Of a DNA stretch of 52,819 bases, positions 44,457 to 52,819 are shown one piece after another (the stretch's first letter is position 1; every line of letters begins with the position of its first letter). The notes under the pieces were generated by a model, which had not been told where the DNA came from, did no database searches, and was given only the letters and a program-made list of their open reading frames with translations. This DNA is from Candidatus Poribacteria bacterium (lineage in GTDB: Bacteria; Poribacteria; WGA-4E; WGA-3G), in contig JAAXHL010000167.1 of assembly GCA_012270865.1 (NCBI GenBank), positions 1 through 52,819 of the forward strand, read 5' to 3'. The position numbers and the translations under genes were made by a program.

Positions 44457-45683
44457 ATGAAGATGCTGAAACATTTGTACAGGCTGTTTATTTTTCCTAT
44501 TATTGCATCTCTTGGCGTTTCGTCCGATAAATATGTAACGATACCGGATGCGAACTTAGCCGCTGTCATCCGAAAGGCACTCCGTTTAGGGTCAAATGAA
44601 CCCATTCCTTTGGAGAAGTTGGAAAAATTACAACATCTTGATGGGAACAATTGCAGTATTACAGGTCTAACAGGTCTTGAAAAAGCGACAGGTTTGATTG
44701 AGTTAGTTCTACACGCGAACCAAATTGAGGACCTCACACCGCTTGCTGAATTGACGCAACTAACGGACTTAAGCTTATGGGGTAATCAAATTAGCGACAT
44801 CACACCTCTCGCTGGACTAACCGAGTTAACACATTTGGACCTTGGGCACAACCAAATTAGAGATGTTACAGTTCTCGCTAAATTGACGCAGCTGACGGAT
44901 TTAGGTCTAGGGAAAAATCGGATCACCGACATCGTTCCTATCCGCGGATTAACACGGTTGACGAATTTAGGGGTCTGGGGAAATCTGCTCACTGATATTA
45001 CGTCGCTGGCTGGATTGACACAGATAAGATTGTTGAACATCCGAGAGAATCAGATTAGTGATATCACACCTCTATCAGGATTAACACAAATTACTAACTT
45101 ATGGCTTTGGGGTAATCAGATTAGTGATATTACACCTCTCACGCAATTAACAAAATTGCGGTATTTATGGCTTAGTGACAATCAAATTAGTGATGTTACA
45201 CCACTCGTCGAACTGACCCAGCTTAAAATCTTAGACCTTAGCAAAAACGAAATCACCGATATTTCACCTCTGACTGCATTGACACAAGTAGACCAGTTAG
45301 GGATAAGCGGAAATCAAATCAGGGACATTACACCTCTCGCTGATTTGGCACAAACGACAGGTTTAGGTCTCTCGGACAATCAAATTCACGATATTACACC
45401 ACTCGCAAAGTTGACGTATTTAACAGTATTGGGACTGGCAAACAATCAAATTCACGATATTACGCCACTTTGTGATTTGATACAGTTGACCCAATTATCA
45501 CTGGATCAGAATCAAATCGGCAATATTAGCACTGTTGAGAATTATAAGAAGTTAGCAAAGTTGTCTGTCAATGATAATCCGATTCAGAACATGGAACCAC
45601 TCCGCAAGCTCCTCCAACAGATTCCAGATTTGGAACTGGATATACCAGTGGAACTGAATATTTCACCGCCTCCGAATAGGTGA
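44457..45683 (+). CDS. Leucine-rich repeat protein (internalin-like, exported)
   Basis: 408 aa. Start at ATG 44457, chosen because AAGGTG lies upstream and a signal peptide follows ([20 protein letters not shown]); the frame is open to 44346 but that part overlaps the PSD1 gene. [16 protein letters not shown] opens the domain, then about fourteen 22-residue LRRs of the pattern L..L..L.L..NQI.DITPL.. run to residue ~385. Predicted to be secreted and to bind protein ligands. It is placed between the PSD1 gene and its usual DUF1501 partner, so it looks inserted. No LPXTG or other anchor seen. Confidence 0.9.
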   Translation: MKMLKHLYRLFIFPIIASLGVSSDKYVTIPDANLAAVIRKALRLGSNEPIPLEKLEKLQHLDGNNCSITGLTGLEKATGLIELVLHANQIEDLTPLAELTQLTDLSLWGNQISDITPLAGLTELTHLDLGHNQIRDVTVLAKLTQLTDLGLGKNRITDIVPIRGLTRLTNLGVWGNLLTDITSLAGLTQIRLLNIRENQISDITPLSGLTQITNLWLWGNQISDITPLTQLTKLRYLWLSDNQISDVTPLVELTQLKILDLSKNEITDISPLTALTQVDQLGISGNQIRDITPLADLAQTTGLGLSDNQIHDITPLAKLTYLTVLGLANNQIHDITPLCDLIQLTQLSLDQNQIGNISTVENYKKLAKLSVNDNPIQNMEPLRKLLQQIPDLELDIPVELNISPPPNR

Positions 45684-45735
45684 AATGTGTTCAAATCTTA
45701 ACCAAAGCGTAGGAGTTTCGCAAAGGAGAGAAACT

Positions 45736-47214
45736 ATGGACCCGATTAAAGAATATTTGCACCTTGAAACGCGTCGCCAATTCTTCGGTAAATGTGCGAT
45801 GGGACTCGGCGGTGCAGCCCTCGCTTCACTGCTGCCGAGTGGCGTTGTTCAAGCTCTCGAACAGCAAGCAGGAACGCGGGTTGGCGGGCTGCCGGAACTC
45901 CCGCACTTCGCACCGAAAGCGAAACGCGCCATCTACCTATTTATGTCCGGCGCACCCTCGCAGATGGACCTGTACGACTATAAGCCGACGATGGGGGAAT
46001 GGTTTGATAAAGACCTCCCAGAAACGGTTCGGATGGGACAACGTCTCACGACAATGACTTCCGGACAAGCCCGTTTTCCGATCGCACCGTCTATCTTTGA
46101 GTTTCAAAAACATGACAACGGCAGCGATGGTGCTTGGCTTAGCGAATTGCTTCCGCATACGGCTTCTATGGTCAAAGACATCGCGATTATCAAGTCGATA
46201 CACACCGATGCGATTAATCACGACCCGGCGATTACCTTTGTCTGTACGGGAGACGAGACTCCGGGCAAGCCGAGCCTCGGTGCTTGGTTGAGTTATGGAC
46301 TCGGCAGCGAAAACAGGAATCTGCCAGCATTTATCGTGATGAACGCGACGTGGAGCGGTCCGAAAGGTGCGCAGGCACTCTATAACCGGCTCTGGGGGTC
46401 GGGTTTCCTGCCATCGGAACACCAAGGCGTGCTGCTCCGTAGTCAAGGCGATCCGGTGCTATTTCTCTCAAATCCTGAAGGGATGAGCGAAAACGCCCGG
46501 AAACGGATGCTCGATTCGTTGGTTAAGCTTAATGAGGAACTCTACGAGGAAGTCGGTGATCCAGAAACGCATGCGCGTATCTCGCAATATGAGATGGCGT
46601 TCCGTATGCAGACCTCTGTGCCGGAACTTACGGACCTGAAACAGGAACCTGACAACGTTAAGGAGATGTACGGTCCCGAGGTTGACACCCCGGGTACGTT
46701 TGCCAACTGCTGTATCCTTGCGCGTCGGATGATGGAGCGCGATGTCCGCCTCGTCCAAATCTTCCATCGCGGTTGGGACCAGCACGGCGATCTTCCCAAA
46801 AACATTCGTAACCAAGCACGCGATATTGACCAGCCTTCGACAGCACTTGTGCAAGACCTGAAACAACGCGGGATGCTCGACGATACGCTCGTTGTCTGGG
46901 GAGGCGAGTTCGGACGGACTGTCTACTGTCAAGGCGCGCTCTCGAAAGAGAACTACGGACGCGACCATCACCCGAAATGTTTCACGATATGGATGGCGGG
47001 CGGCGGTGTCAAGGGCGGGATCGTTCACGGTGAGACCGACGATTTCAGTTACAATATCGTCAAAGACCCGGTCTCCGTTCGGGACCTAAACGCTACGATT
47101 CTCAACCAACTCGGTATTGACCACGAGCGGTTGACGTTCAAGTTCCAAGGCCTTGATCATCGGTTGACAGGTGTCGAGGAGAAATCTCGGGTCGTTAGCG
47201 AGATATTGGCATGA
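45736..47214 (+). CDS. DUF1501 domain protein (sulfatase-like, Tat-exported)
   Basis: 492 aa. Start ATG 45736 with a strong AAAGGAGAG 5 nt upstream; the frame from 45685 overlaps it needlessly. Twin-arginine signal [22 protein letters not shown]. Core segments [48 protein letters not shown], and the C-terminal [13 protein letters not shown] and [19 protein letters not shown] with metal-like Asp/His as in the alkaline phosphatase superfamily. Usually paired with PSD1 proteins. Function in the periplasm is unknown. Followed, with an ATGA overlap, by a MocA oxidoreductase. Confidence 0.94.
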   Translation: MDPIKEYLHLETRRQFFGKCAMGLGGAALASLLPSGVVQALEQQAGTRVGGLPELPHFAPKAKRAIYLFMSGAPSQMDLYDYKPTMGEWFDKDLPETVRMGQRLTTMTSGQARFPIAPSIFEFQKHDNGSDGAWLSELLPHTASMVKDIAIIKSIHTDAINHDPAITFVCTGDETPGKPSLGAWLSYGLGSENRNLPAFIVMNATWSGPKGAQALYNRLWGSGFLPSEHQGVLLRSQGDPVLFLSNPEGMSENARKRMLDSLVKLNEELYEEVGDPETHARISQYEMAFRMQTSVPELTDLKQEPDNVKEMYGPEVDTPGTFANCCILARRMMERDVRLVQIFHRGWDQHGDLPKNIRNQARDIDQPSTALVQDLKQRGMLDDTLVVWGGEFGRTVYCQGALSKENYGRDHHPKCFTIWMAGGGVKGGIVHGETDDFSYNIVKDPVSVRDLNATILNQLGIDHERLTFKFQGLDHRLTGVEEKSRVVSEILA

Positions 47215-48371
47215 AAAAATTGAAAGCAGTTGTTGTCGGTGCGGGGTGGTCAGCGGAAGGACACACAAAAGCGTTTCAACATTATGGCGTTGACGTGTTG
47301 GCGATCTGTGCGCGCAAGCCGGATGTCGTGCGGAAAGTCGCGGACGGGTTAGGTGTGCCAGAGGCTTCGACGGATTGGCGGGAAAGTCTGCTGAAACACA
47401 AACCGGATATCGTCGCGCTGACAACGCCTGCGGTTCTGCGGACCGAAGTTATCGAGTTGGCGGTAGAACTCGGATGCCATATCATCAGCGAAAAACCGTT
47501 AGCACTGACGGCAGCCGAAGCCGAACATATTTACAATCTTATCAAAGATACCGGACTGAAACATGCTTTCGCCGCAACGCATCTATACGATCCGAGCGTC
47601 GCTTATGTGCGAGAACTATTGACACAGCAGCATTTTATCGGTGCGTTAACGGCAGTCGATATCGGATACAGCCGCCGAATCTCACGTTCCATACCCTCAA
47701 AGACTGTCAAACCGTGGAGTTGGATGAGTTCCTTAGCACATGGTGGCGGTGCACTGAACAACGGACTGACACATCGGCTCGGTATGTTGGAACGGATGAC
47801 CGGTATGAAGGTCGTCTCGGCTGTCGGTGAAGCGAAAACTGCTATCAGGAAAGCACCCGTCGTTCCCGAAATTCGGGACTTCCGAGAATGGAGCCGCAAA
47901 GAGATCACACACGAAGAGGCATCGAAGCTTGAGTGGCGGGTGTGTGATGCAGAATGGGATTACTCTGCGTTCTTTAAGTTAGCACCTTCAGACACAGCAG
48001 AGCATGAAAATACTATCCTCGTAACGATGCGTACGAATCCGGGGGTACCATCGCCTTCGCCGACAGGTGGTTGGTATTTTTATGGTACCGGCGGGACACT
48101 TGTCGGGAGAGGCGGACATATCCTGTCGCCTATCACGAAACACGTTGCGGAAACGAGCGAGGAGTTACCGGTTCCAGAGACGTTAACAGATGCTCTACCG
48201 CGTATCGGAGACGATATCCAAAACAAATGGGTTGCACTCGTTCGGGATTTCCTTGCGGATATCGAGAACCGTCCCCACGATCCGTATTTAACATTTCAAG
48301 ATGGTTGGCGTTACCAGATCGCTATCGACGCAATTCGTGCAAGTAGCGGCTGGGCAGAAATCCCCACCTAA
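47211..48371 (+). CDS. Gfo/Idh/MocA family oxidoreductase
   Basis: 386 aa. Rossmann motif [16 protein letters not shown], the segment [19 protein letters not shown] (EKP), and a C-terminal domain with [23 protein letters not shown] overlap with the DUF1501 gene, so they are translationally coupled. Different from the other MocA protein at 38320 (longer, EKP intact). Substrate unknown; a sugar or inositol is typical. Confidence 0.92.
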   Translation: MKKLKAVVVGAGWSAEGHTKAFQHYGVDVLAICARKPDVVRKVADGLGVPEASTDWRESLLKHKPDIVALTTPAVLRTEVIELAVELGCHIISEKPLALTAAEAEHIYNLIKDTGLKHAFAATHLYDPSVAYVRELLTQQHFIGALTAVDIGYSRRISRSIPSKTVKPWSWMSSLAHGGGALNNGLTHRLGMLERMTGMKVVSAVGEAKTAIRKAPVVPEIRDFREWSRKEITHEEASKLEWRVCDAEWDYSAFFKLAPSDTAEHENTILVTMRTNPGVPSPSPTGGWYFYGTGGTLVGRGGHILSPITKHVAETSEELPVPETLTDALPRIGDDIQNKWVALVRDFLADIENRPHDPYLTFQDGWRYQIAIDAIRASSGWAEIPT

Positions 48372-48394
48372 TCTTCGTGTTCTTGTCGTTCAAA

Positions 48395-48615
48395 ATAGTT
48401 ATCAGTTTTAATAGTTTTCAGTTTTCAGTACGATTTTTCTGCGAAAAATCTTTCGGTTTTGTAGAGGCTGGGTTACCCGGTTTCCCTTACAGAGATGTTG
48501 TGGTCAATCAGATGCCTCTTTAACTGATAACTGAATACTGAAAGGCGACGCAGTCGCCGTACTGTTAACTGAATACTGAAAGGATTTCGTAGAAATCCGT
48601 ACTGAAAACTGTTAA
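48395..48615. repeat. CAGTTATCAGT repeat cluster with three variable-arm hairpins
   Basis: The gap before the AAA gene is made of TAACTGATAACTGAATACTG-type words. Three hairpins are embedded: arms GATTTTTC/GAAAAATC with loop TGC (48432-48450), GGCGAC/GTCGCC with loop GCA (48544-48558), and GGATTTC/GAAATCC with loop GTA (48582-48598). The last two are flanked by CTGAAA and GTACTG; the first is the same unit in reverse (CAGTAC ... TTTCGG). No ORF here. Confidence 0.75.
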
Positions 48616-48637
48616 CCGAGCACCAAATGGAAACTTT

Positions 48638-50083
48638 ATGTCTAAATTATTTGTCAAAAACTTTATCAATATCCGTGAAGTGGAAATCGACACGGATAAA
48701 ACCTTAATTGTCTTCATTGGTGCGACTGCCAGTGGCAAAAGCGTGCTTGCGAAGCTGCTCTATTTTTTTCACGAGCTCGTTCGCGATTTCCGCCAATACA
48801 TCAAAGAAGTTAACACCGAACCATCAGAACATCCGGATCCCGCTTCACAGGACCTATCGGCGGTTTTCCACGCCCAAATCGCGCATAAATTCCGTGAGTT
48901 TTTTGGCGATGTGAACGAGTTAACGCTGGCTCAAGGTGATACCGATCCCGTAAAATCGTTTGAAATCACTTATCACTATACAACGGATAGTGCTGTTACA
49001 TTGACATTGGATGCCGAAAAAACACTCGAGATCCGGCTGCCGGATGTTATGGACGAGATTGGAGACCTTTGTGCCGAGCTCCAAGAAAAGTTGAAAAAGT
49101 TTGATAAAAAACGGATTCGTGGTATAATATCAGAGTTAGATGCCGATGCCTCCGCGAAAACGGATGAGCCTTCAGCGGACACGGACGACTATCGGGCATC
49201 TAAACGGAATGAACGTTTCCTCTTTATCTTGGAGATGGCAATTGGACTCAGCAACATCACTGAGAAGTTAGCCGGTACGTATCGTGATAGTCTTTTCATC
49301 CCTGCGGATCGGAATATCGCTGTCAACTATCCGGACGCACTTAAGAGGATCTTCTATGGTGGCATCAAAAGCGATCTCCAGACGCGTGCTGCGACGCGTC
49401 CGCGTGCGAATCTATACCTCATCGCACGGTTTTTGGAGAAGAATGAGGAGTTCCTTGATATTTTCAGTGCGCAGAATTTCCACAACATTTATGACGAAAG
49501 AGTGGAAGCCGAGTCAGATAGCATTGATAAACCGGTGATAGAATTTCTACTCAAAAATATCTCGCGTATCTTAGAGAGCGAATATGAAATGATAGGCGAG
49601 GTCTCCGAATCGCAACTCTATTCACATCTTACTGGCGAAAATGCTACGCTCTTAGAACGCGCCTCCGCCGGACAGCAAAACGTCATACGGATTCTACAAG
49701 ATATGTTCACGAGTGTGCTCTACAACGAAGTCACTTTCCGAGTGATTGAAGAACCGGAAGCGCATTTGCACCCCATAGCACAAAGACACCTCATGCATAT
49801 CCTCGCGCTGATGCGGAACCATATTGATAGCCAGATTGTTCTGACAACGCATAGTCCATATCTTTTAGCGGTGCTTCAAAATCTATTGACTGCTGGTCAA
49901 CAGGCGGTGAAGACTCCAGATACCACGACAGAGGTTCAAGAACGTGTTCCGGAACTCTGTTGGCTACTGCCGGATGATGTTGAAGTCTATCATCTTAAAG
50001 AGGGTGTCAGTCATGCGATTGTGCAGCCCGATGCTGAACTGCTACTTGAAAACCCGCTTGCCGATCTGCTCACAGAATTTTAA
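48638..50083 (+). CDS. AAA family ATPase (AAA_15/OLD-like, no TOPRIM)
   Basis: 481 aa. Walker A GATASGKS at 28-35, a signature-like ERASAGQQNVIRIL, Walker B FRVIEEPEAHLHP and switch TTHSPYLLAVL. A charged helical insertion (about 100-250) lies between the lobes. No TOPRIM domain is fused, and the C-terminus ends shortly after DVEVYHLKEGVSHAIVQPD. The neighbour downstream is a K+ channel-like protein across a MITE. ATPases of this type are frequent in defence, but here there is no recognised effector. TGGA precedes the ATG weakly. Confidence 0.88.
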   Translation: MSKLFVKNFINIREVEIDTDKTLIVFIGATASGKSVLAKLLYFFHELVRDFRQYIKEVNTEPSEHPDPASQDLSAVFHAQIAHKFREFFGDVNELTLAQGDTDPVKSFEITYHYTTDSAVTLTLDAEKTLEIRLPDVMDEIGDLCAELQEKLKKFDKKRIRGIISELDADASAKTDEPSADTDDYRASKRNERFLFILEMAIGLSNITEKLAGTYRDSLFIPADRNIAVNYPDALKRIFYGGIKSDLQTRAATRPRANLYLIARFLEKNEEFLDIFSAQNFHNIYDERVEAESDSIDKPVIEFLLKNISRILESEYEMIGEVSESQLYSHLTGENATLLERASAGQQNVIRILQDMFTSVLYNEVTFRVIEEPEAHLHPIAQRHLMHILALMRNHIDSQIVLTTHSPYLLAVLQNLLTAGQQAVKTPDTTTEVQERVPELCWLLPDDVEVYHLKEGVSHAIVQPDAELLLENPLADLLTEF

Positions 50084-50142
50084 ACGGTCACCAGTATTCA
50101 CAAGCGCGAACACCACCACAAAAATTTGATTTTATATAAAAC

Positions 50143-50263
50143 AGGACTTACGCAATTTTGACGATAAGCCATTGTCTGAGCGGATGAGCTGACAAAAAAC
50201 GCACACGGTTCCTTGACACAACCTAACAGGTTATGTTACAAAAAAGCGATCTGCGTAAGTCCT
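50143..50263. mobile_element. 121-bp MITE with 12-bp TIRs and 7-bp target duplication
   Basis: Terminal inverted repeats AGGACTTACGCA (50143-50154) and TGCGTAAGTCCT (50252-50263) are perfect. Flanking 7-bp direct repeats ATAAAAC at 50136-50142 and 50264-50270 mark the target duplication. No ORF inside, so it is non-autonomous. The inside contains a TTGACA (50213-50218) with a weak TTACAA 17 nt further, possibly supplying a promoter to the channel gene at 50289. Confidence 0.85.
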
Positions 50264-50288
50264 ATAAAACACACGGTAAAAGATACAG

Positions 50289-51449
50289 ATGTACGAGAAA
50301 CACGGCGAAACCATCAATGCACAAGTGTTCCTTGAGGCACTACAGAACGACGCTCCCTCCATTATACTCACGAATTGCGTTATTGAAGGCGTTGTCGATA
50401 TTTTTTCTGTTGAATTGGAACGCGACGAGAACGACCAAATCCTTCTCAACAAGAGTGTCTCTTGCATCGGGTGTACGTTTAGAAACATCGTTAATTTCCG
50501 GACCGTTGTTTTCCAAAAGGATGTGGATTTTCGGCGTACACTCTTTGAAGCGGACCTCGATTTCGATGAAGCCGTTTTTCATGGGACTTCTGCGTTCCGT
50601 GAGGCTATCTTCCAAAAGCGAGCCGACTTTCATAGTGCGATTTTCCACAAAAGTGTCAGTTTTTGGCGGGCGAGTTTTAACAACGTCGCCGATTTCCATA
50701 GGGTTCAATTCCGCAGAAACGCAGTATTCCATGAGACGAACTTCTACAATGAGGTCAACTTCCGGCGTGCGCTGTTCCAAGGCATACTCGAATGCACGGG
50801 AACATGGTTCCCCGAAACGACAGTGTTCAATAGCGCGACATTTCTCGGAACCGTCAACTTCACCGGCGCACAGTTTATGTCTGTCGTTGCGTTTCGCGAT
50901 ATTCGATATATCCCGAACACATTTTACCGGTCCCTTAGAGACAAACTCGGTCGAAAAGGACATCATCCGACGGAGTTCTATTTAGATAGCCGACACGTTG
51001 ATGAGGTTGAGAATCCGTTTTTCAAACGATACGTCGCTGACCAGCAGTTTATCCGCGCCTTCAGCCAAGCGAATCCGGTGCTGGCACGTTTATGGCGTTG
51101 GAGTTCGGATTACGGTCGGAGTTTAGCACTCTGGGCGGCATGGTCTATCCTTTTCGTTTTTCTGTTCGCCATTGCGTACCGGTTCCCTGTTCCATCGTGG
51201 ATGTCGTTATGGTTGGAAGGCTTCACACCGCAATTTTATCAAACCACAGGTGACTATATCGGGGAGCCGTTAACTTTTTGGGACTGCATCTATTTTAGTG
51301 TCGTTACTTTTACGACGCTCGGTTTCGGAGACATCGTATCGAACAATACCGCTGCCCGTTTTTTTGTTACTTTAGAGGTGATTTTCGGGTATGTGATGTT
51401 AGGTGGGTTAATCAGTATCTTCGCAAACAAACTGGCAAGCCGGAGTTAA
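50289..51449 (+). CDS. Two-helix K+ channel with N-terminal pentapeptide-like repeat domain
   Basis: 386 aa. The first part has Phe every 11 residues with a second Phe 5 later (F70/75, 81/86 ... 158/163, then 180/185, 191/196, 202; position 169 is Cys), i.e. about thirteen 11-residue units of the pentapeptide_3 kind forming a right-handed beta-helix. A linker of ~70 residues leads to an Ion_trans_2-type channel: TM1 (279-299), pore loop with selectivity filter TLGFGD (343-348), TM2 (357-380). It should form a tetrameric K+ channel gated by the cytoplasmic repeat domain. Ribosome site weak; the MITE lies 26 bp upstream. Confidence 0.9.
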   Translation: MYEKHGETINAQVFLEALQNDAPSIILTNCVIEGVVDIFSVELERDENDQILLNKSVSCIGCTFRNIVNFRTVVFQKDVDFRRTLFEADLDFDEAVFHGTSAFREAIFQKRADFHSAIFHKSVSFWRASFNNVADFHRVQFRRNAVFHETNFYNEVNFRRALFQGILECTGTWFPETTVFNSATFLGTVNFTGAQFMSVVAFRDIRYIPNTFYRSLRDKLGRKGHHPTEFYLDSRHVDEVENPFFKRYVADQQFIRAFSQANPVLARLWRWSSDYGRSLALWAAWSILFVFLFAIAYRFPVPSWMSLWLEGFTPQFYQTTGDYIGEPLTFWDCIYFSVVTFTTLGFGDIVSNNTAARFFVTLEVIFGYVMLGGLISIFANKLASRS

Positions 51450-51472
51450 TTTACTCCTAAAAAGGGGCGTTT

Positions 51473-52495
51473 ATGAAACAGAATTTGACGCTGTTAACAG
51501 TCAGTGTTTTGATTCTAATAAATATTACTGGGTGTTCGGTGCTGCGGTTCACCGAAACTCGGACTGGATACGGAATGAAGAAAATTAATAAAACTAAGAT
51601 GGATTTGGATTTCCAACTTGGATTTAACGCAACAGATCAGAGTCTGAGCGTAACGCTGGAATATCAACCTTATGAGATATACAAACCTCGGATAACCCTT
51701 ACCGATCTCGGTGTAGGTCTCGCTGCTTTGGGACTCTTAGGAAAGGTGGTCTACGATAATTGGGATCACGACTATACGTTTACTTTCTTAGATGATACGT
51801 TTGACTGGTACGGTTCTGAACCGTGGGAGAAAGCAGTGATGATAGGGGTCCCAGTAGACATCCTGCTTTACTGGACCTTTTCGTATCCGTTTGACCGAAA
51901 ATTGATAAGAACCCCAAGATTACCACTAACAGAACATCCATATCGTATTGAACTTCCCAACCACGGCAATATTGGCAGAGACTATCGTACAATAACGGGT
52001 ACTGAGCGTCTCGAAATTAGAAAATTCCTGACCGAACTCGGAAATCCATCATACCTCAGAAACATTAAATCACTTAGGTTTCGGGCTTCCACGGAGATCA
52101 ATGGAAAGCAGCATAGAAGGGACTACACTGTTTTTGGAATTATCCCTCCGGACTCATCAGAACCTCAACCCACACCGTTAATTGAAATAGAGGCGCAGTG
52201 GGTTGAAAACCACTTGCGTCGCGGTGAGAAGGCAATATTAAAAGTTACTGTGAAAAATATAGGTGAAACAGTTCTTACGGAGTTTACGACAACAACTGAT
52301 AGTCGAAATCGCTATTTTAACAATTGGGAGTTAAAATTTGGTGACATTGCGCAGGGGGTATCAGTAACAAGGACGTTAGGTTGCAATACAGACATAGAAA
52401 TGCTCCCAAAAGATGTGTCCGTTCGCCTACGTTTTAAAGCAAACAATAGTGTTGTTCATCCAGAAATTGAGAAAATCATTCATATTACAGAATGA
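51473..52495 (+). CDS. Hypothetical lipoprotein
   Basis: 340 aa. Signal peptide with lipobox ending ITGC (Cys21). Residues ~60-130 contain a hydrophobic stretch (LTDLGVGLAALGLLGKVVYD) and a second one (WEKAVMIGVPVDILLYWTFS), possibly membrane-dipping. The C-terminal ~100 residues look like a CARDB/DUF11-type beta-sandwich (GEKAILKVTVKNIGETVLTE, then NNSVVHPEIEKI). Located 23 bp after the channel gene, GGGG-rich ribosome site; may be co-transcribed. No family recognised for the middle part. Confidence 0.75.
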   Translation: MKQNLTLLTVSVLILINITGCSVLRFTETRTGYGMKKINKTKMDLDFQLGFNATDQSLSVTLEYQPYEIYKPRITLTDLGVGLAALGLLGKVVYDNWDHDYTFTFLDDTFDWYGSEPWEKAVMIGVPVDILLYWTFSYPFDRKLIRTPRLPLTEHPYRIELPNHGNIGRDYRTITGTERLEIRKFLTELGNPSYLRNIKSLRFRASTEINGKQHRRDYTVFGIIPPDSSEPQPTPLIEIEAQWVENHLRRGEKAILKVTVKNIGETVLTEFTTTTDSRNRYFNNWELKFGDIAQGVSVTRTLGCNTDIEMLPKDVSVRLRFKANNSVVHPEIEKIIHITE

Positions 52496-52819
52496 ACACC
52501 ATAGCACACAAAAAACTTGATTTATCCGTAATTTGATGTATAATATAATTCATGGTAAAAAACAAAGTGTGTAAAGTCACTTCCTTCAATGTTCTGCATC
52601 TATAGTAAAATCGAAAATAAATCAACACTTTAGAAAATAGCGTACCTCCTCGTTGCAGGCGGGGTTTGGAACCCCGTCTTCTATGGATGTGTCGTTAATT
52701 GTAGGTTTTACTATAAATCTACGTACACATAGACTACACAATAGAAACACTTTAATCAAATGAAACGCAAAATTTCCCTTTTCTGTGCGATACTCCTCGT
52801 AGTCTGTCACAATTAGTTT
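52496..52819. other. Right-end intergenic stretch with promoter-like site and repeats
   Basis: No complete gene of normal size. It holds TTGATT (52517-52522), 16 nt, TATAAT (52539-52544) followed 7 nt later by ATG (52552) of a 17-codon frame ending at 52605; a copy of the TTTTACTATA repeat (52601-52631, inverted relative to 26674-26703); a CGGGGTT/AACCCCG palindrome (52660-52676); another TTTTACTATAAA (52709-52720); and a short frame (52760-52816) reading like a lipoprotein signal peptide (MKRKISLFCAILLVVC) that stops at once. Confidence 0.5.

Noticed and set aside
50233..50985. 250-aa ORF overlapping the channel gene in another frame
   Set aside because: Basic, low-complexity product; the overlapping frame has the clear repeat and K+ channel signature.

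Overview
The window is a ~53 kb chromosomal fragment of a free-living or host-associated Gram-negative-type bacterium. The gene content points to Candidatus Poribacteria or a near relative in the Planctomycetes-like sphere. The clues are a planctomycete-type cytochrome c/PSD1 (DUF1549/DUF1553) protein with a DUF1501 partner, phytanoyl-CoA dioxygenase, Gfo/Idh/MocA and xylose-isomerase-like catabolic genes, large WD40 and LRR proteins, many AAA ATPases, and several families of short palindromic intergenic repeats. The taxon is an inference from gene content only. No rRNA, tRNA or CRISPR array was seen.

Layout. From 1 to 26.5 kb every gene is on the minus strand. Positions 54-7567 hold an oligopeptide-type ABC importer operon (two ATPases, a previously hidden 55-residue ORF, a lipoprotein binding protein, two permeases) and then an SDR oxidoreductase, driven by a perfect sigma70-type promoter at 7606-7634. 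Positions 7763-9042 hold an ECF sigma factor and its zinc-finger anti-sigma factor, closed by an intrinsic terminator. Positions 9192-10288 hold a small methyltransferase and a HEAT/zinc-ribbon protein. Positions 10364-23623 are a large defence locus: SNF2 helicase with a DUF3883 tail, a Septu-like ATPase/HNH pair, an unknown 277-residue protein, a DUF1156 adenine-type DNA methyltransferase and a DUF499 AAA+ ATPase, with a decayed WD40 fragment between the last two. Next come an orphan MNT nucleotidyltransferase, tandem 39-bp palindromic repeats, an M24 aminopeptidase and an aspartoacylase-family protein.

A divergent promoter region (26.52-26.75 kb) appears to drive two leaderless or nearly leaderless mRNAs: the aspartoacylase-family gene leftwards and rpiA rightwards, the latter followed by a YjbH-like outer-membrane protein. 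Positions 28296-31261 (minus) are a four-gene chain of overlapping genes: AAA ATPase, TOPRIM-like partner, RNHCP zinc protein, OmpA/MotB-like protein. Positions 31365-35030 (minus) are a cupin, M20 deacylase, WD40 operon with a Fur-like palindrome beside its promoter. BioF/Kbl-type synthase and a sugar isomerase/epimerase follow, divergent from a plus-strand run: phytanoyl-CoA dioxygenase, MocA oxidoreductase, exported methyltransferase, PSD1 protein, LRR protein, DUF1501 protein, MocA oxidoreductase. The right end holds an AAA ATPase, a 121-bp MITE with 12-bp TIRs and 7-bp target duplication, a K+ channel with an unbroken 11-residue repeat domain, and a lipoprotein.

The strongest candidates for something new are the nested defence locus at 10-24 kb, the AAA/TOPRIM-like/RNHCP chain at 29-31 kb, and the family of hairpins whose arms vary while flanks and 3-nt loop stay fixed (3.26 kb, 48.4-48.6 kb).
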